From Trachythela sp. YZ-2020 (lineage: Eukaryota; Cnidaria; Anthozoa; Malacalcyonacea; Clavulariidae), in the NCBI GenBank assembly GCA_016169945.1, contig JADLSH010000184.1, positions 3,348,001 through 3,412,000 on the forward strand: a stretch of DNA of 64,000 nucleotides, read 5' to 3'. The notes below the pieces were generated by a model. That model was not told the origin of the DNA. It ran no database searches and was given only the letters and a program-made list of their open reading frames with translations. Shown piece after piece: positions 45,858 through 58,253 of this stretch. Position 1 is the first letter of the stretch; every line of letters starts with the position of its first letter. A program made the translations under genes and the position numbers.

Positions 45858-46240
45858 TCAAAATCTAAGTCTCGAATTTAACCGGATGCGCATGCGCGGG
45901 GACCATACTGTCTCCCATTTCTGGCCATGTGAACGATACTTGTGAATCGTCAGCAAATGCACGAGCATCAGGTAGGTGTTTTTCCACAATGCTGAACAGT
46001 TTACTAACATATAGTACAAACAATAAGGGACCCAAGCATGATCTTGAGGGACTCCACATGATACATCAAAAAGTCTAGATCGTCTACCATTGACTGAAAT
46101 AAATTGAAAACGTTTACTGAGATAAGAAGTAAACAACTCTAGAACTCGCCCTTTATTCCAAATTCGTGACTCAGTCTACCAAGCAGGATCTCATGATCGA
46201 CGATGTCAAATGCAATACCTCACGGTTTGATCATATCACT
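45858..46240 (-). pseudogene. LINE RT fragment, unit B
   Basis: Copy of 38371-38750 with the same frameshift and the FADD motif. Confidence 0.8.
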
Positions 46241-46765
46241 CCTGCCGACTTTATTTAATCTACACTGGTAGCCAGTAAAATCCAGAATAGACTTTAAACT
46301 GCTACTAATAGTTTTTAAGGCATTGCATGGGCTTGCACCTGACTATACAATTGAACTTATAACTATTAAGCCTCTATCTTGTTACAATATTAGATCGAAC
46401 TGAGAACTTCTACTCCAACCACCTTCTGTGAAGACCTTGGCCACGTTAGGTGATAGATCATTTGCCTCTGCACCACCCACGCTTTGCAATTCCTTACCTT
46501 CACACATCCGGGAGGCTAGCTCAGTTGACAGTTTTAAAAGACTTTTAAAGACATCCTTATTTACGAAAGCCTACATGTAAATAAAATTCGTAATTTAGGA
46601 TAATTTGTTAAGATATAATTTAACTAAAATAGTTTTAACTAATTTTCATACTATTTCTGTATTAATCTTTTTATATGATTTGTTATGCGCATGTGAACAT
46701 ATACAACTGGAACATGCGCACTATAAATATAAAATTATTATTATTATTATTATTACAGTTAGTTA
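46231..46765 (+). pseudogene. LINE ORF2 3' end, unit B
   Basis: Copy of 38744-39275. It has an additional stop (AACTGA in place of AACCGA) near 46400 and the same (ATT)n tail. Confidence 0.8.
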
Positions 46766-47162
46766 TTTCCTCATCAAAGGATTCATCATTTGCCTCAGAT
46801 GCCAATTTAGACCCAATATTAAAAAAAATATTCATTGAAGGATTCGGCAATAAGTTTCGAGTCGGTAATACTGTTGTAATTAACAACTATTTCTGTGATA
46901 CTAGTATAGTGACCAGTTTATGAGTGACCAGTTTTTTTTAAAGTCTTCAATTTAGCACAGTCCTCAATCTCTCTATGATAGAAATCAGATTTGTATATTT
47001 ACTTTATTCCGCAAGGACTGATATTTTCCCCAGTGAATTCTAGAGTATATTTTATGGCTTTCTTTTTTTTAGTAATCCCTATTTCTCATTTGCTGTTTGA
47101 TAGCAGGCGTAATCCAAGGGACAGAGTTAGCTTTAGTTCGTTTATACCGAACAGGTGCATGC

Positions 47163-47490
47163 CTATTTAGAATTTCTTAAAAAAGTGATTTCCAAACAAG
47201 CCAACATGTGTTTGAGATCATCATAACAAAGAATAGTATCCCATGGTACGTGAAGTAAGTCAGCGCGGAATCGAAAATCTGAAAAATGTTTGAAGTCCCG
47301 GACCTCTCTTATAGTAGATCTAGATTTATATAATTTCAATTTCCTTACAGCATATACTAAGCTATGGTCTGATATGCCAAGGTGTATGACACCAGTTGAC
47401 AAAATATTTTCAGGTGTATTACTCAGTATAAGATCAATTAGTGTTGATGTTGTCTCTGTAACTCTCGTAGGTTCATGTGTGACTTGAGTT
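47163..47490 (-). pseudogene. LINE endonuclease fragment, unit C
   Basis: Copy of 39677-40010 with the same content. Confidence 0.8.
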
Positions 47491-48435
47491 AATTGATATA
47501 AGGAGCATAGTGATTGTAGCTTATGAGTATGCGGGTCTGGAGGTGCCTCATTAACATCACCGTAAAGACCGAACGTTTGAGATTAATATGAATTTATTAT
47601 ATGGCACAGCCATAAGTAGTAAAATAAGTAGTTTATTATATGGTTTGTTTTTGTTGTATAGGCATTAAAATTAGTGATTTTCGGACCGCTGATTAGCCAA
47701 TCATATCGCGTAAACTACAGGAACCAACGCTTGCCATATAATAAGATGGCGTAACGCATGGCCCATTTATCAAGTTGAGTTTGGTAAATTTAGGAAAAGT
47801 TAAAATTGCGATCTTACAACGAAATTTTACCAAACTGCAAATTGGCAGACTGCATGAATTGGAATTACTGAACGTTTCACAAATAGGCAAATATCATTTG
47901 GGCAAATGGTTGAAAATTCCAAAGGTGGAAAATGTGATTTTGAGCACTGCTTTTTCATCGGATCGCATTGGGCCATTATTGATCGCAATAAATCTCCTCC
48001 GTAGGTGACGAATTAAAATCGATTTTTTTCTGCCGTGAATGCTGAGACAATGACAACAAGTTAAATTGGTGTATTCTGTAGTGTGGGTGTGGCCAATCAC
48101 AGAATCAGAATGCAATATTTGTGACGGTTGGGTGAATATTGATAAGGAAGTTTAGTTAGTTTACTAAATCACCGAGTTAGCCAAAATATACAAAGTATTT
48201 TGGTTAACTTTGATTACCATTATACTGCGTTTGCATATATGTTTAATATCATTGATAGTTTTCTACTATACAAACTGATAAACTATATATTTTTAACATT
48301 AATAATCTAGTTTATCCCAGATCCCCCTTGTTGATGCCGATTATTGAGTTGTCCACATTGATTTCAGTCTAAAATAAAGTTGTACTAATGTTTACTAAAA
48401 TTATTCTTATTAACTGGAGTAACAAGTAATCTCTT

Positions 48436-50396
48436 CTACAGTTGAGGAGGTGGTACTTCTTCAATCACAATACGAGACATCGAATTCCAACCAGTAACGC
48501 CATCAGCAACACCGTAACTTGGACATTTGCCAATCCAAAATCCAACGCGTACATGACCCTTAGGAACCTGGTTACAGTAACCCTCAATACGGCTGTGGCG
48601 ATATGTGTTTACGTTGGTTGATCTAACCCAAATAACTCCTTCAATACTCGCTGGTTTTGTACACTCTGCGCCATCAAATGTGAAATACCATCGATTGCAA
48701 ACACTACTACCGAAAGTATATAGGTTTCCTTCGTAGAACACGCGTAGGGATGTGTTATCATATTTCTTGTTGAAAATACAGTTCTATGCAAAAAGAGTTG
48801 ATATTACATCAGGTAGATTTACAGGAGGGTGCAAGGAGGTTGAACTCTCTCTCTCAACCATCCAGCACCTCGACAGTAAATTTCAAAACCTGGTTACTTG
48901 TGTCTAATGACTTTTGGGAATCTTACAGGCATTAATGAAGATTGAAAAACATAAGCACATATTTTAGGAATCGGATTCGTTTCAAAATGTTTTTCAAAGG
49001 TCAAATTCAAATGTCCGCCGGCTAATTTCCCCTTGACAGGCCTAAACTTGATATATTTACATGCCTTGTATTCAAACCTGTATCAAGCCAGTGTCTTTAC
49101 TTTCGTCCCGTTTCCAAACACGAAACTGGCTCAATTTCCATAGTTACAACCTGGATTTTAATACAAACTTAATCTTTATCCTAACTCTATTTAATCCTAA
49201 CCCTTAATCCTAGCCCTTAATCCTAACCTTTAATCCTAACCCTTCATCCTAACCCTTAATCCTAACCCTTAATCCAAACCTTAATCTTAATCCAAACCCC
49301 AATCCTAACCCTTAATCCTAACCCTTAATCCTAACCCTTAATCTTAGTCCTAACGCTAATCCTAACGCTTAATCCTAACCCTTAATCCTAACCCTTAATC
49401 CTGACCCTTAATCCTAACCCTAATCCTAACTCTAACCCTAATCCTGACCCTTAATCCTAATCCTAACTCTAACCCAACCCTAATCTTGACCCTTAATCCT
49501 AACCCTTAATCCTAACCCTTAATCCTAACCCTTAATCCTAACCCTTAATCCTAACCCTCAATCCTAACCCTTAATCCTAACCCTTAATCCTAACTCTTAA
49601 TCCTAACCCTTAATCCTAACCCTTAATCCTAACTGTAATCCTTGTGACGTAATTTCGGGATAGTAATATGGAATCGGAATAGTATACCTGTATCAAGCCA
49701 GTGTCTTTGCTATCGATTCTTTTCCAAACACATTGTTTCCAATTTGACTTCACAAGATCTACGTAATCATTTCCTCTCTCTCCAGGCTCTCCTTTCGCGG
49801 CAGCTGGACCATGTGACCCAGGCATTCCATCCCTTCCTGGATTTCCTGGAACTCCAGGAATACCTGGGATACCTGGAGAACCACAGGTCGCCTGAGATGA
49901 CTGATTAAAAACAGCGATTTGTTTAGAATAAGAGCGCAAAAGAACTGAAAATGATGTACAATATTTACTGTTTAATCTCGACAACTTTACTTCTGAATAA
50001 ATTATTTTTAACAACTGTAGGCTATTAGATAAATCCAGACATTGGTCTTGATTACTTTTTAACGAGTCTCTATATATTCGTCGCCATAAAACTATTCGCA
50101 CCATACGGTTCTGCATAGAGAAGCAAGTAATAAACCTACTTTCAACTACGGTATTATTTTGGCTCAGAGTGAACAAATAAAAACCGATCCTACTGTATGT
50201 CCATATCGTGGTGAATTTTTCTAATTAACCAATCACGTCGCTGTATATGTATTTGTCAAGCGAGGGAAAATATCGTTCTGAGTTTTCCTCTCACAAGCCA
50301 GCACGTAATTCTTACCGTAGTTTTACTTTGACTTCTGACGACTGTCATCTCAAACACAAACACAAATAAGAAGAACATCACGAACTTGCAATTCAT
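48436..50396 (-). CDS. CTHRC1-like secreted protein, copy C
   Basis: Exons 50316-50396, 49688-49900 and 48436-48783; 213 aa. Exon 1 has a 3-base insertion and a change giving MNCKFVMFFLFVFVFEM, one residue longer in the signal peptide. Exons 2 and 3 encode the same amino acids as A. The intron 2 minisatellite differs most from A and B. Confidence 0.92.
49078..49122 (-). pseudogene. Orphan piece of exon 2, copy C
   Basis: Same 15-codon remnant as in A and B. Confidence 0.8.
49170..49645. repeat. Minisatellite, copy C (reorganised)
   Basis: TTAATCCTAACCC units, but with many irregular variants (ATCCAAACC, CCTAACGC, CCTGACCC) in the first two thirds. The array has been rebuilt relative to A and B while flanking exons stayed nearly identical. 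Confidence 0.92.
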
Positions 50397-51859
50397 CTTA
50401 AGTAGTCTGACAAACTTCCCTGTTGAAACTCAACTACAAATAATCTGTCTGTCTGCTATGTTACATGTTTATAAACTGTTTCATTTCAACACTTCCCAAC
50501 TCATATTACACCACGCCCTAAATATTTTACGATTCTGTGTTTTATGCAAGATAATTTAGTATTCCTTTCAAGTCATTTCTGGGTCTTGTTATATGCAATG
50601 AATGTTGGAATATATCAGTTTAGTTATTGCCAATAAAACCTACCCTAAACCATTGTTCGTGGAAACATTAGCATTCCTAATTTTATCGGAATTCGTAGTA
50701 TGTTGCACTTTAATTGACAGCAGCTTTAATTATAGTTGGGTTACAAGATTTCTGTTGAATCGTTATAACAAAAGACATTTATTGTTTTAGTGAAAATTAT
50801 TTTTCATAGAGTCAATGACTCGGTTTGTCGGTGGGATATTGCTCTAAACGTTGTCTATTTTCTTCCTATCATCATACAAACAAACAGATTTACCACTGTG
50901 GTAGTTGATAAACTTGTGTCCCCGTTTAGACTGTTTCATAATTTGCGTTGATTGAAAGAGTTAAGTTAAATTGACTTAACAGGACGAAAATAGTATATTT
51001 AAACCTTTGTCTACCAGCACCCTACTTCGACGAGTGAATATTTCGTGGGAAACGTTAACTTCGTGACCAAAGTTGTCTGTTGTTAATATAAACTGCTTAT
51101 GTTTATATAGTCATGTTGCAATATTAAGATGTAAAGTCTAAAGAAGCTAAAATAGTCCCACATATTATTTCATGCGCGAAAATGCATGAATTGACGCGCG
51201 GTGGATGTCAAAAAGGTGTGAAACAGAGATGCTTTAAAATCATTTAGCAATTGCGTGACTTTTGTGCTATGATTGTGTATTTCAATTAACGGGTAGTCTC
51301 GCCTTTATTAACAGAAAGTATTAATTGGCCCATTGATTTAGTTTACGACATAATTAGTGGTAAATTAGTAATAATCAATTACTAGACACTACACTTTATA
51401 ATCAGTATGTTCTTTATGTATAGCACAACTACAAATAGTATATCTGTCTTCCATGTTACATGTTATAAACTGTCTCATTTCAACATATCCCAACTCCTAT
51501 TACACCACGCCCTAAATATTTTACCTACCTGTTTTCTTATGTATTTAGTATTCCTTTCAATTTATTTCTGGTTCTTGTTATATACAAATACAATGAATAT
51601 TGCAATATATTATATTACTTATTTACTAATGAAATCATCTCTAAACCAACAGTCATAGAACGTGGTGATATGTTGCCGATTGTGTCGCCGCTTAGACTGT
51701 TTCATAATTTGCGTTGATTGAAAGACTTAAAATAAAATTGACTTAACATGACGCAAATAGTATATTTAAACATCCTTACTTTGACGAGTAAGATGTGAAG
51801 AGGCTATATATAGCCATTATTCCATTTACATATGACATATCATTCCATGCGCGAAAATA

Positions 51860-52045
51860 CGTTAATTAACGGGGAAAGTGGAAAAAGATGACCCCCATCT
51901 TTGGAAAAAGATGACCCCCATCCGTTGTCTACTAGTAGCAAAATTCAAAACAATGGCGTGAAAATTCAGATGACCCCCCTTTGGAGAAAAGATGAAGCCC
52001 ATCCGTTGTCTGCAAGTAGCAAAATTCAAAATGGCGTTTAAAATT
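51860..52045. repeat. Short direct repeat (AAAAAGATGACCCCCATC)
   Basis: Two copies of a unit of about 70 bp containing GATGACCCCC, CCCATCCGTTGTCT and GTAGCAAAATTCAAAA, plus a partial third copy at its start. Nothing else is recognised. Confidence 0.75.
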
Positions 52046-52118
52046 AATATTAATACTTTTGTTTACTTTTGTATTGTGTTCCCTAGTTCTCAATAAATGC
52101 TATAGTTTGTACTAAATT

Positions 52119-52217
52119 ATACAACGCTCAATCGTTGGCTATGAGAATAGTCACCTCGGCTGCGCCTCGTCGACTATTCGCTCATAGCCAACTCGGCCTC
52201 GTTGTCTAATTGTTAAA
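52119..52217. repeat. Foldback element
   Basis: TTGGCTATGAGAATAGTC (52135-52152) pairs with 52171-52191 around CACCTCGGCTGCGCCTCGTC. Outer ends ACAACG and GTTGTCTAATTGTT fit the family at 4726 and 29144. Confidence 0.75.
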
Positions 52218-53519
52218 TAACACATAGAACTGAATATACACGTAATTTACACTATGCATTGCGCACGACCAAATCTCCTGGAAGAACTCTTAAAATTATT
52301 GAATTAGTTATTATTTTCAAGTGGTCCGTGACGATATCAGGATCCAAGAACCTAAGGAACATTTGCCTTAGCAACATGATTGACAAACATTTTGAATTTT
52401 TCGCGCGTACCAGGTGATATAGCGGCGAGTAAAGGGCCTGGAACTAGCAACAAAATAGAAATCCATTTTGCTGTATTTAATCACTTATTTCTTTGTGTTT
52501 CGTTAATAAAACTATTTGAAACTTTGTCAATATGTTTAACGATGGAAACCACAAGTCCATGACAAATTTAGTAACCAAATGAAATACTTTTACGAGATAT
52601 TTATCAATTCGAATCTGAAAATGGATTTCTTTTTGACGACTATTCCCAGTTTTCGCCGTGTTTACTTTAAGAGAGAATTTTAAGGAATCATATTTTGTTA
52701 TCTGCCATTTGAGCCTATTTTGAGATTCGGGAAAGTGTTCTACATATCCTGTTAATAGAATTTGAACATTGTTTTGTTTCCTCAGCAATTTTCCAAATAA
52801 TGGAGGTCCAGACTCTACTCGTGAGAAGCGAGAGGAATATTGTTCCTCAACATTTCATCTGAGAAACTGTCTTCTTGCTTCTGGCTATCAGCGTGACAGT
52901 GTATTACATAAATAACATGCAATCGTACAGAGTCTGACTTATGCTGTGAGGAACATATTTTTGGTTTGGAATCTCCTTATGTTGTGAAGAAGGTCAATTA
53001 TATGCAGTCAACAACATGGAAATTCAGCTTGGAACTTCAATTGTGTTGTTTGAAAAGTGCTTACGCACTCATGAGAATTGAGAAATGTTCAGTTCCTCAT
53101 TATAAAATAGACTATCCCGGCTTACTTCTGTGCATAATTGTGTGCATTAAAAATAATTAAATTTGGCGTTTCAATATAAATTGAATGGGGAAACCATGCT
53201 GTATGCTTTAACAAATTTCAATTACTTTCTCTAAAGAAGTTACACATTCGCACATCCAAACGATTATTAAATATTTAAAAGTACAAATTATCAGAACAGT
53301 ATTGTTGCACACGTAACGCACGGTCAACTTTTTCATTGTTTTTACGCACTTTTGAGCCGGATTTGAGGAACATTTGGAAAGAGACAAATTGAGGATCCGA
53401 GGAACGCTTTTTCCAGGTCTGGACAGGAAGGTGTGAAACGGGAAACCCTCCATTAGTATTTATCGCATTCTCATATGCTATAGCGTGAATTTAATACTTG
53501 CCCCGCACACTGCAAACAT
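52218..53519. other. Unassigned, no gene recognised
   Basis: Open frames of up to about 100 codons (for example minus 52477-52788) have no recognisable protein and ordinary AT-rich composition. I consider them chance. Confidence 0.35.
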
Positions 53520-53671
53520 TCTTTCACGCGTGCCAAAAAATATCCAACATGTCGAAGGGGCACCGGAATTACTGGACTTTTTGCTTACGGAATCGGTCCG
53601 ATCCTGAACGAGATTTTGTCTTTTAGTGGTAAGCAGATACCTAGCTCTATAGTGCATGTGCGTCTAGCTTT

Positions 53672-53828
53672 AAGGTACGTTTACACGCTGCGATTTGTTG
53701 GGCCGATTTCAGATGCACGTTAATAATGATCTTTGAAAAATACGTAGCAAACGTCATCATGACGTCATCAACAACATTCAGCAACACCTAAAACCGACCC
53801 GACAAATCGCACCGTGTAAACGTACCTT
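53672..53828. mobile_element. 157-bp MITE with AAGGTACGTTTACACG ends
   Basis: The left AAGGTACGTTTACACGCTGC pairs with the right end CACCGTGTAAACGTACCTT, and GATTTGTTGGG pairs with the complementary stretch further in. In the first block (27589-27665) only the left half and middle remain, so that copy is truncated. Confidence 0.8.
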
Positions 53829-54485
53829 TAGACAACTGATACACTAGCCAAAGCAACCCTGTATTGAATTCGTTAGCTAGCTTTAAGCTTAATTCATTAG
53901 CAAAACTATATTATAGAGCTGCTAATGATTCAAGTGAATGCTGCCCCATTGGTAAAATCAAAGTTAAACCACCAGTGAGAGCGCTTGAAATATCTTAATG
54001 CACTATAATAACGACCTCACACATGTAACACGTACGGCATATGATAGAATTAAATTCACAATATTTTGGAAAAAATATATGATTGAATAATTGAAATCGC
54101 ACGGGGAGTTTTAAATGTCGTTCTCGCTCTGTTTACAACGGCAAACTACAGATTTTTAGGTTTTGCGTGCATGTAAACAACTGTATTTTAAATCGCGAGA
54201 GGTGGTACTCAGCAAATTTGCTCAGTGGAACTCATTTCAAGAATAGAGCCCCTGTCTTCATGCAAACGGTATTAAATTCATGCGATATATATATGGACAA
54301 TACACGACATGTTTACCTACATTCAATATTATTTATTTGAAAGCTTTTTTTATTGTCCGGCGTCGTCGCGTTGCTGCCCATCTATGTCACTGTAGACACT
54401 ATAATAATGGTCTACAAATAGTGGGCTCGCCAAGAGACTCGAATATTGTTTAACTTTTAATATCGAAAAATATTCAAAAATGATA

Positions 54486-54836
54486 TTAAAGAAATTGTCG
54501 TATTTCTTTTAATAGAAAATACCACCATATTGTCAATATATGTAATTCTTTAGAGCCCTTCTTAAAATCTTCATTGAATTCTATTCCAGGCATCGTTCTA
54601 ATCATATAAAAATAGGATGGTTGCCATTGACCATAACACCAAATAATACGCTGAGGTGGTGGACTTATAGTTTCTGGGCATTCTATAACAGAGTTTTTAC
54701 CCATACAGTCTTGCCACTTTGTGTACATCCTGCTACGATACAAGTAAAGGGGTGTTGCAGAACTGTAGAGTGTAGATCCATTAACCGTGAAGTTTTGTTG
54801 TCCAAAATTACGAATTACACTCATAGGACATGCGTA
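54486..54836 (-). CDS. X2: candidate 3' exon of an unknown Cys-containing protein
   Basis: Unrecognised. After an acceptor TCTTTAACAG the frame reads YACPMSVIRNFGQQNFTVNG, TPLYLYRSRMYTKWQDCMG, NSVIECPETISPPPQR and WCYGQWQPSYFYM, to a stop at 54486. It has four Cys and a possible N-glycosylation site (NFT). The frame is open throughout, while the duplicate at 28316-28575 has a nonsense codon and a frameshift, which fits a real exon in one copy and a pseudogene in the other. A secreted product is inferred from the upstream signal-like exon; the exon links are not settled. Confidence 0.45.
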   Translation of the reverse strand, partial: YACPMSVIRNFGQQNFTVNGSTLYSSATPLYLYRSRMYTKWQDCMGKNSVIECPETISPPPQRIIWCYGQWQPSYFYMIRTMPGIEFNEDFKKGSKELHILTIWWYFLLKEIRQFL

Positions 54837-54904
54837 CTGTTAAAGATCACAGTAAAATGATTTGAAACAAGGGTGATGAGATATATTTATACCAGTGACA
54901 CTAC

Positions 54905-55235
54905 ATACAGTCCATGACTATGACTGTAGTCTATGACTATGACTTTAGTCTATGACTATAGTCCATAATTATAATTATAATCCATGACTATAGTCCATGA
55001 CTATGACTATAGTCCACGACTATGACTATAATCCATAACTATAGTTCATGTCTATGACAATGACTATGACTATGACTATGACTATGACTATGACTGTAGT
55101 CTATGACTATGACTGTAGTCTATGACTATAACTATGACCATGACCATGACCATGACCATGACCATGACCATGACCATGACTATGACTATGACTATGACTA
55201 TGACTGACTATGACTAGAGTCCATGACTATTGTCC
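54905..55235. repeat. (TATGAC)n microsatellite, copy 2
   Basis: Homolog of the copy-1 microsatellite, uninterrupted by the MITE and foldback found there. It includes a (CATGAC)n run near 55137-55180. Confidence 0.9.
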
Positions 55236-55349
55236 ATGAGTAGGTAAATATATAATATAGTAGAAGGTGTTAGTAGATGGAATATTCGAACGGAAATTTA
55301 TATACATTTTTAGAACTAGCCAGGAGCAATTGCGAAAAATGCAACTTAG

Positions 55350-55422
55350 GCTCTCTGGCAGGAATTAAACCTGTAGCCCTGCGATTCCGGTGCAGCGCTC
55401 TAACTAACTGAGGTACAGAGCC
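55350..55422 (-). repeat. tRNA-like SINE segment
   Basis: Paralog of 29655-29727, slightly more decayed (GGTAC in the D arm, TTAAACC in the T loop). Confidence 0.7.
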
Positions 55423-55473
55423 CAGTTGCTGAGCATTATCCATACAATATTACTTTGTTGGTCGTCGAGAGGT

Positions 55474-55788
55474 ATGACTAATCTTCCTAAACACAGGCCG
55501 TTTATAGAGCTCCTATGTATTTCTCATACAACTCAACAACAAGCTCTGTTGGGTTCTGCATCGCAAAGACAGATTCGGTTTTTATGTAATTGTGTGGAAA
55601 ATTTTATGGACCTCGCACTTCCTAGACAAACAATAAACAAACTTAAACCTTATGGACAGGATATTAGTGATCTAGCCAATCAAAATAGAAGTGTTGAAGA
55701 AAAAAGGCAAATACTTGTTCAGCGCGGAAATGTTTTTCTAAGATTGATGCCTGGCCCAATCTTAGAAGGACTTGCAGAATTAGTATAG
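55474..55788 (+). CDS. 104-aa ORF, paralog of 29779-30093
   Basis: Same start, stop and length as the first copy; all differences are substitutions. It reads PKHRPFIELL, QQQALLGSAS, LCNCVENFMD, NQNRSVEEKRQILVQRG and PGPILEGLAELV. It lies on the opposite strand, inside the presumed intron of X2. Retention of the frame in both copies is notable in a block where X1 has decayed. Confidence 0.5.
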   Translation: MTNLPKHRPFIELLCISHTTQQQALLGSASQRQIRFLCNCVENFMDLALPRQTINKLKPYGQDISDLANQNRSVEEKRQILVQRGNVFLRLMPGPILEGLAELV

Positions 55789-56528
55789 AATAGTCAGCAT
55801 GGTCGTCCCAGAAAGAGACACTTTACTACATACGAATCTATTAATAATAAAGATTTTATCAATCGAAATGTTTACAACGACAAGGCCGTTAATTTTTGCA
55901 CACAAAATGTGCTGAACTCAGCAAAATTCGGCTTGCCTGATCTTGTTATGTGACGTCGTTGAGAGATCTCAAAGGAGTAAGACCAACTTGTAAAATTAAT
56001 GAATGTTTATGTTAATTACGTAATGCGCCTCATGCGCTAATGATGTTTGAATATTTAATGACGACGCTCTCCCTCATACTCCTCCTCAAAAAAGGGAATA
56101 AAAACTACCTACATTACTACTTAGGTTTGTACCCACTGATCTGAAACTAGAACTGGATAGAGCATCCTATTGAATTCAATGAGCCAATTTTGAAGCCAGA
56201 ATATTTTTAATGAGATCAGATTTTTAAATCTGTCAAATTCTTGACTAGTCAAATCGTTAGCTGTTTAAATTAGTTATGTTATGAAGCAAATATATTTTTC
56301 TATGCGACGTGAAAATATATAGCTTCCAACATCTCTTCTAATGAGTTTTAGAACGTTTTAAACACCACATAATGAGGCTTATGGCGGCCACATCGGTGTG
56401 CCCTCATTAGTTATTCACCGGCAAATTTAGGAAGAAAGAGAGGCCACTGATGACAAATGATTAGAACTGATTAGAAAAATGAAACATTGTATTCACATAG
56501 TTATTTGGCAAGTCAAGTTAGTCGGGGT

Positions 56529-56690
56529 TGCTAAAAATCACTGTTAAAGGTGGACACCAAAATGGCTGGAAGTAAAATGTACGGGTCACTGGAGGGAGAA
56601 TTGCTGCGGTGGTAACCAACGGTAACCTCGCAATGACTATATAAACAAACAGCAGTAAGACGAACATTGTCGCCGTTGGTACAAACAATG
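56529..56690 (-). CDS. X2: candidate middle exon
   Basis: Frame reading VIVCTNGDNVRLTAVCLYSH and CEVTVGYHRSNSPSSDPY. In the other block the same frame is kept despite a 6-base indel, which favours coding over the alternative hydrophobic frame. AATATCAG or AATATAG could be the acceptor; the donor is unclear. Three Cys suggest an extracellular protein. Confidence 0.35.
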
Positions 56691-56883
56691 ACACTGATAT
56701 TCCTATATTGGTAGATATATTGGTCAATCTTTAAACATGAGAAAATGATACAGTATCAAACTAACTTTGATCACCTAAAGGCGCTAGCGTGTGTATCCGG
56801 AGTCTATCCGAAGGCCAATCAATATGCGAGCCAATATTTAGGATGATATTAAGTATAGTATTCTTCCACGTTTTGAAGATACC

Positions 56884-56943
56884 TTGATACGAAGATACAA
56901 ATTGAACCAAACAGAAACATAGGATAAACACTTTAGAAGCCAT
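56884..56943 (-). CDS. X2: candidate signal-peptide exon
   Basis: ATG at 56943 gives MASKVFILCFCLVQFVSSYQ, a clean signal peptide, with a donor-like CAAG/GTATCT. Its phase does not fit the middle exon by the simplest splice choice, so the model is tentative. The homologous site in the first block lacks the ATG. Confidence 0.4.
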
Positions 56944-57928
56944 TGTGAACTACAGCTTAGCTGGAGATTGGAATGGAGCCTTGCTCGAGACTGGGCAATT
57001 AACAATGTCAATGAGTGTGTGTCTAGTTAATGAAACAACATTCATTTTACTAGTCTGCCAAAATCCAAGCATGGTAATTGCTGCGAAAACAATTCTTATA
57101 GTCTTCTCAAACAAACTTTGTTAAACGTTTGGATTTTGCAATGAAAACTCACTTAGTCGGTCATCAAAAGGTAAACAATACTTGGGGTACGCATTCAACC
57201 TCGCATGCAACATCCTATAATCATTAAGTTCTATAAACCTTCTTCAACACTTTATCGTTGTCCTGACACAACGGTTATAGACCTCATACAATTATATTGA
57301 GCAATGAGCAGTAGCAAAAATTATGCTTTTAATGACCGAAACTGGAGTTCATTATTCCTTCTTAGTACTGAGCATAGCTGTTCGTTTTTAAGTTGTCTTC
57401 CAGATGTCCAGCATAGGCCTAATTTGGGGGCAATGTCAATATTGTCTAATGTCGCCTAATGTCGCAATTCATCGCGGCGACATTGGCCCCTAATGTTGAC
57501 ATGCATAAGCTCATTTTAAGGTTAACTGCAGTTGGTCTATAAATGTAAATAAATGGCTAAAATGAACATGTTTTAGTTGCTTGTTTACAGTAAATAGAAG
57601 TGATCAGTATTTGTGACTCGCTCTTTAGACAATATATTATTTAGTTTTATTGTCTTTCGTCGTCAAAATCAACAAATAACAAAACATGTTTATTTGCCAT
57701 TATATATAGATTGCTAGTTCGTTTCATAAAGTATATCATAAACTGGAGATCGTTCATTATTGTGATTTCAAAGTGACTGGGACGCGTGAGGAAGAGCGAG
57801 GAATCGAAAACACTACGAAGGAAAGATTCAGCCTGCTGGAAATACACTGGATCTGGAAATTGTTACAATGTTAATTCATGAAAAGGGCCTAATCACATTG
57901 AAGAGTGGTCCCATCCACTCAGATATTA

Positions 57929-58253
57929 GGGAGTTTACGATCTACGAAACAAAGATATACGTCATGCAAGACAAAAAGGATGAATAATTTGTGGTCCCAG
58001 GGTTGCCATTTTTTATGACATCGTCAAATGAGGAATTTTCACGTCTTCTGAGTGATATAAAAGCTGGTTGTGACATGAGAGCTGTTTTATAACGTTGACC
58101 GAACGGCAAACATCAACTAAACATCGGAATTAATTTAGACGTTAAAACATGCTTTAGACAATTAAAGCAGTATAGTTAAATTTCTGTGGCTTATGTCAGG
58201 CATAAATTGACGTCTCGTCGTTGAACTGACCGCGTCGTAGATCGTAAACTCCC
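57929..58253. mobile_element. 325-bp MITE with TA duplication
   Basis: Perfect TIRs GGGAGTTTACGATCTACGA and the complement at the right end, flanked by TA (57927-57928 and 58254-58255). No coding capacity. It sits about 10 bp from the end of the X2 duplication block. Confidence 0.88.

Larger units (their letters stand above)
39594..47078. repeat. Tandem array unit B
   Basis: Complete unit of 7,485 bp, same order as A. It keeps the longer endonuclease fragment that A has lost. Confidence 0.95.
47079..51750. repeat. Tandem array unit C (partial)
   Basis: Collinear with B from the LINE endonuclease fragment to ...AACATGACGCA at 51750. It then runs on into sequence that continues the older 5'-flank duplication (AAATAGTATATTTAAAC) and lacks the foldback and head-to-head LINE pieces. 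It is probably the original right edge, and A and B gained the extra segment. Confidence 0.92.
53520..57919. repeat. Segmental duplication, copy 2 (X2 block)
   Basis: Collinear with 27416-32333. It lies between CTHRC C and D as copy 1 lies between the CTHRC remnant and A. It ends at CCATCCACTCAGATAT, directly at a TA-MITE. Confidence 0.9.

Noticed and set aside
56518..56727. Hydrophobic 69-codon frame as a membrane protein
   Set aside because: The twin block has a stop in this frame, while another frame is kept through an in-frame indel.
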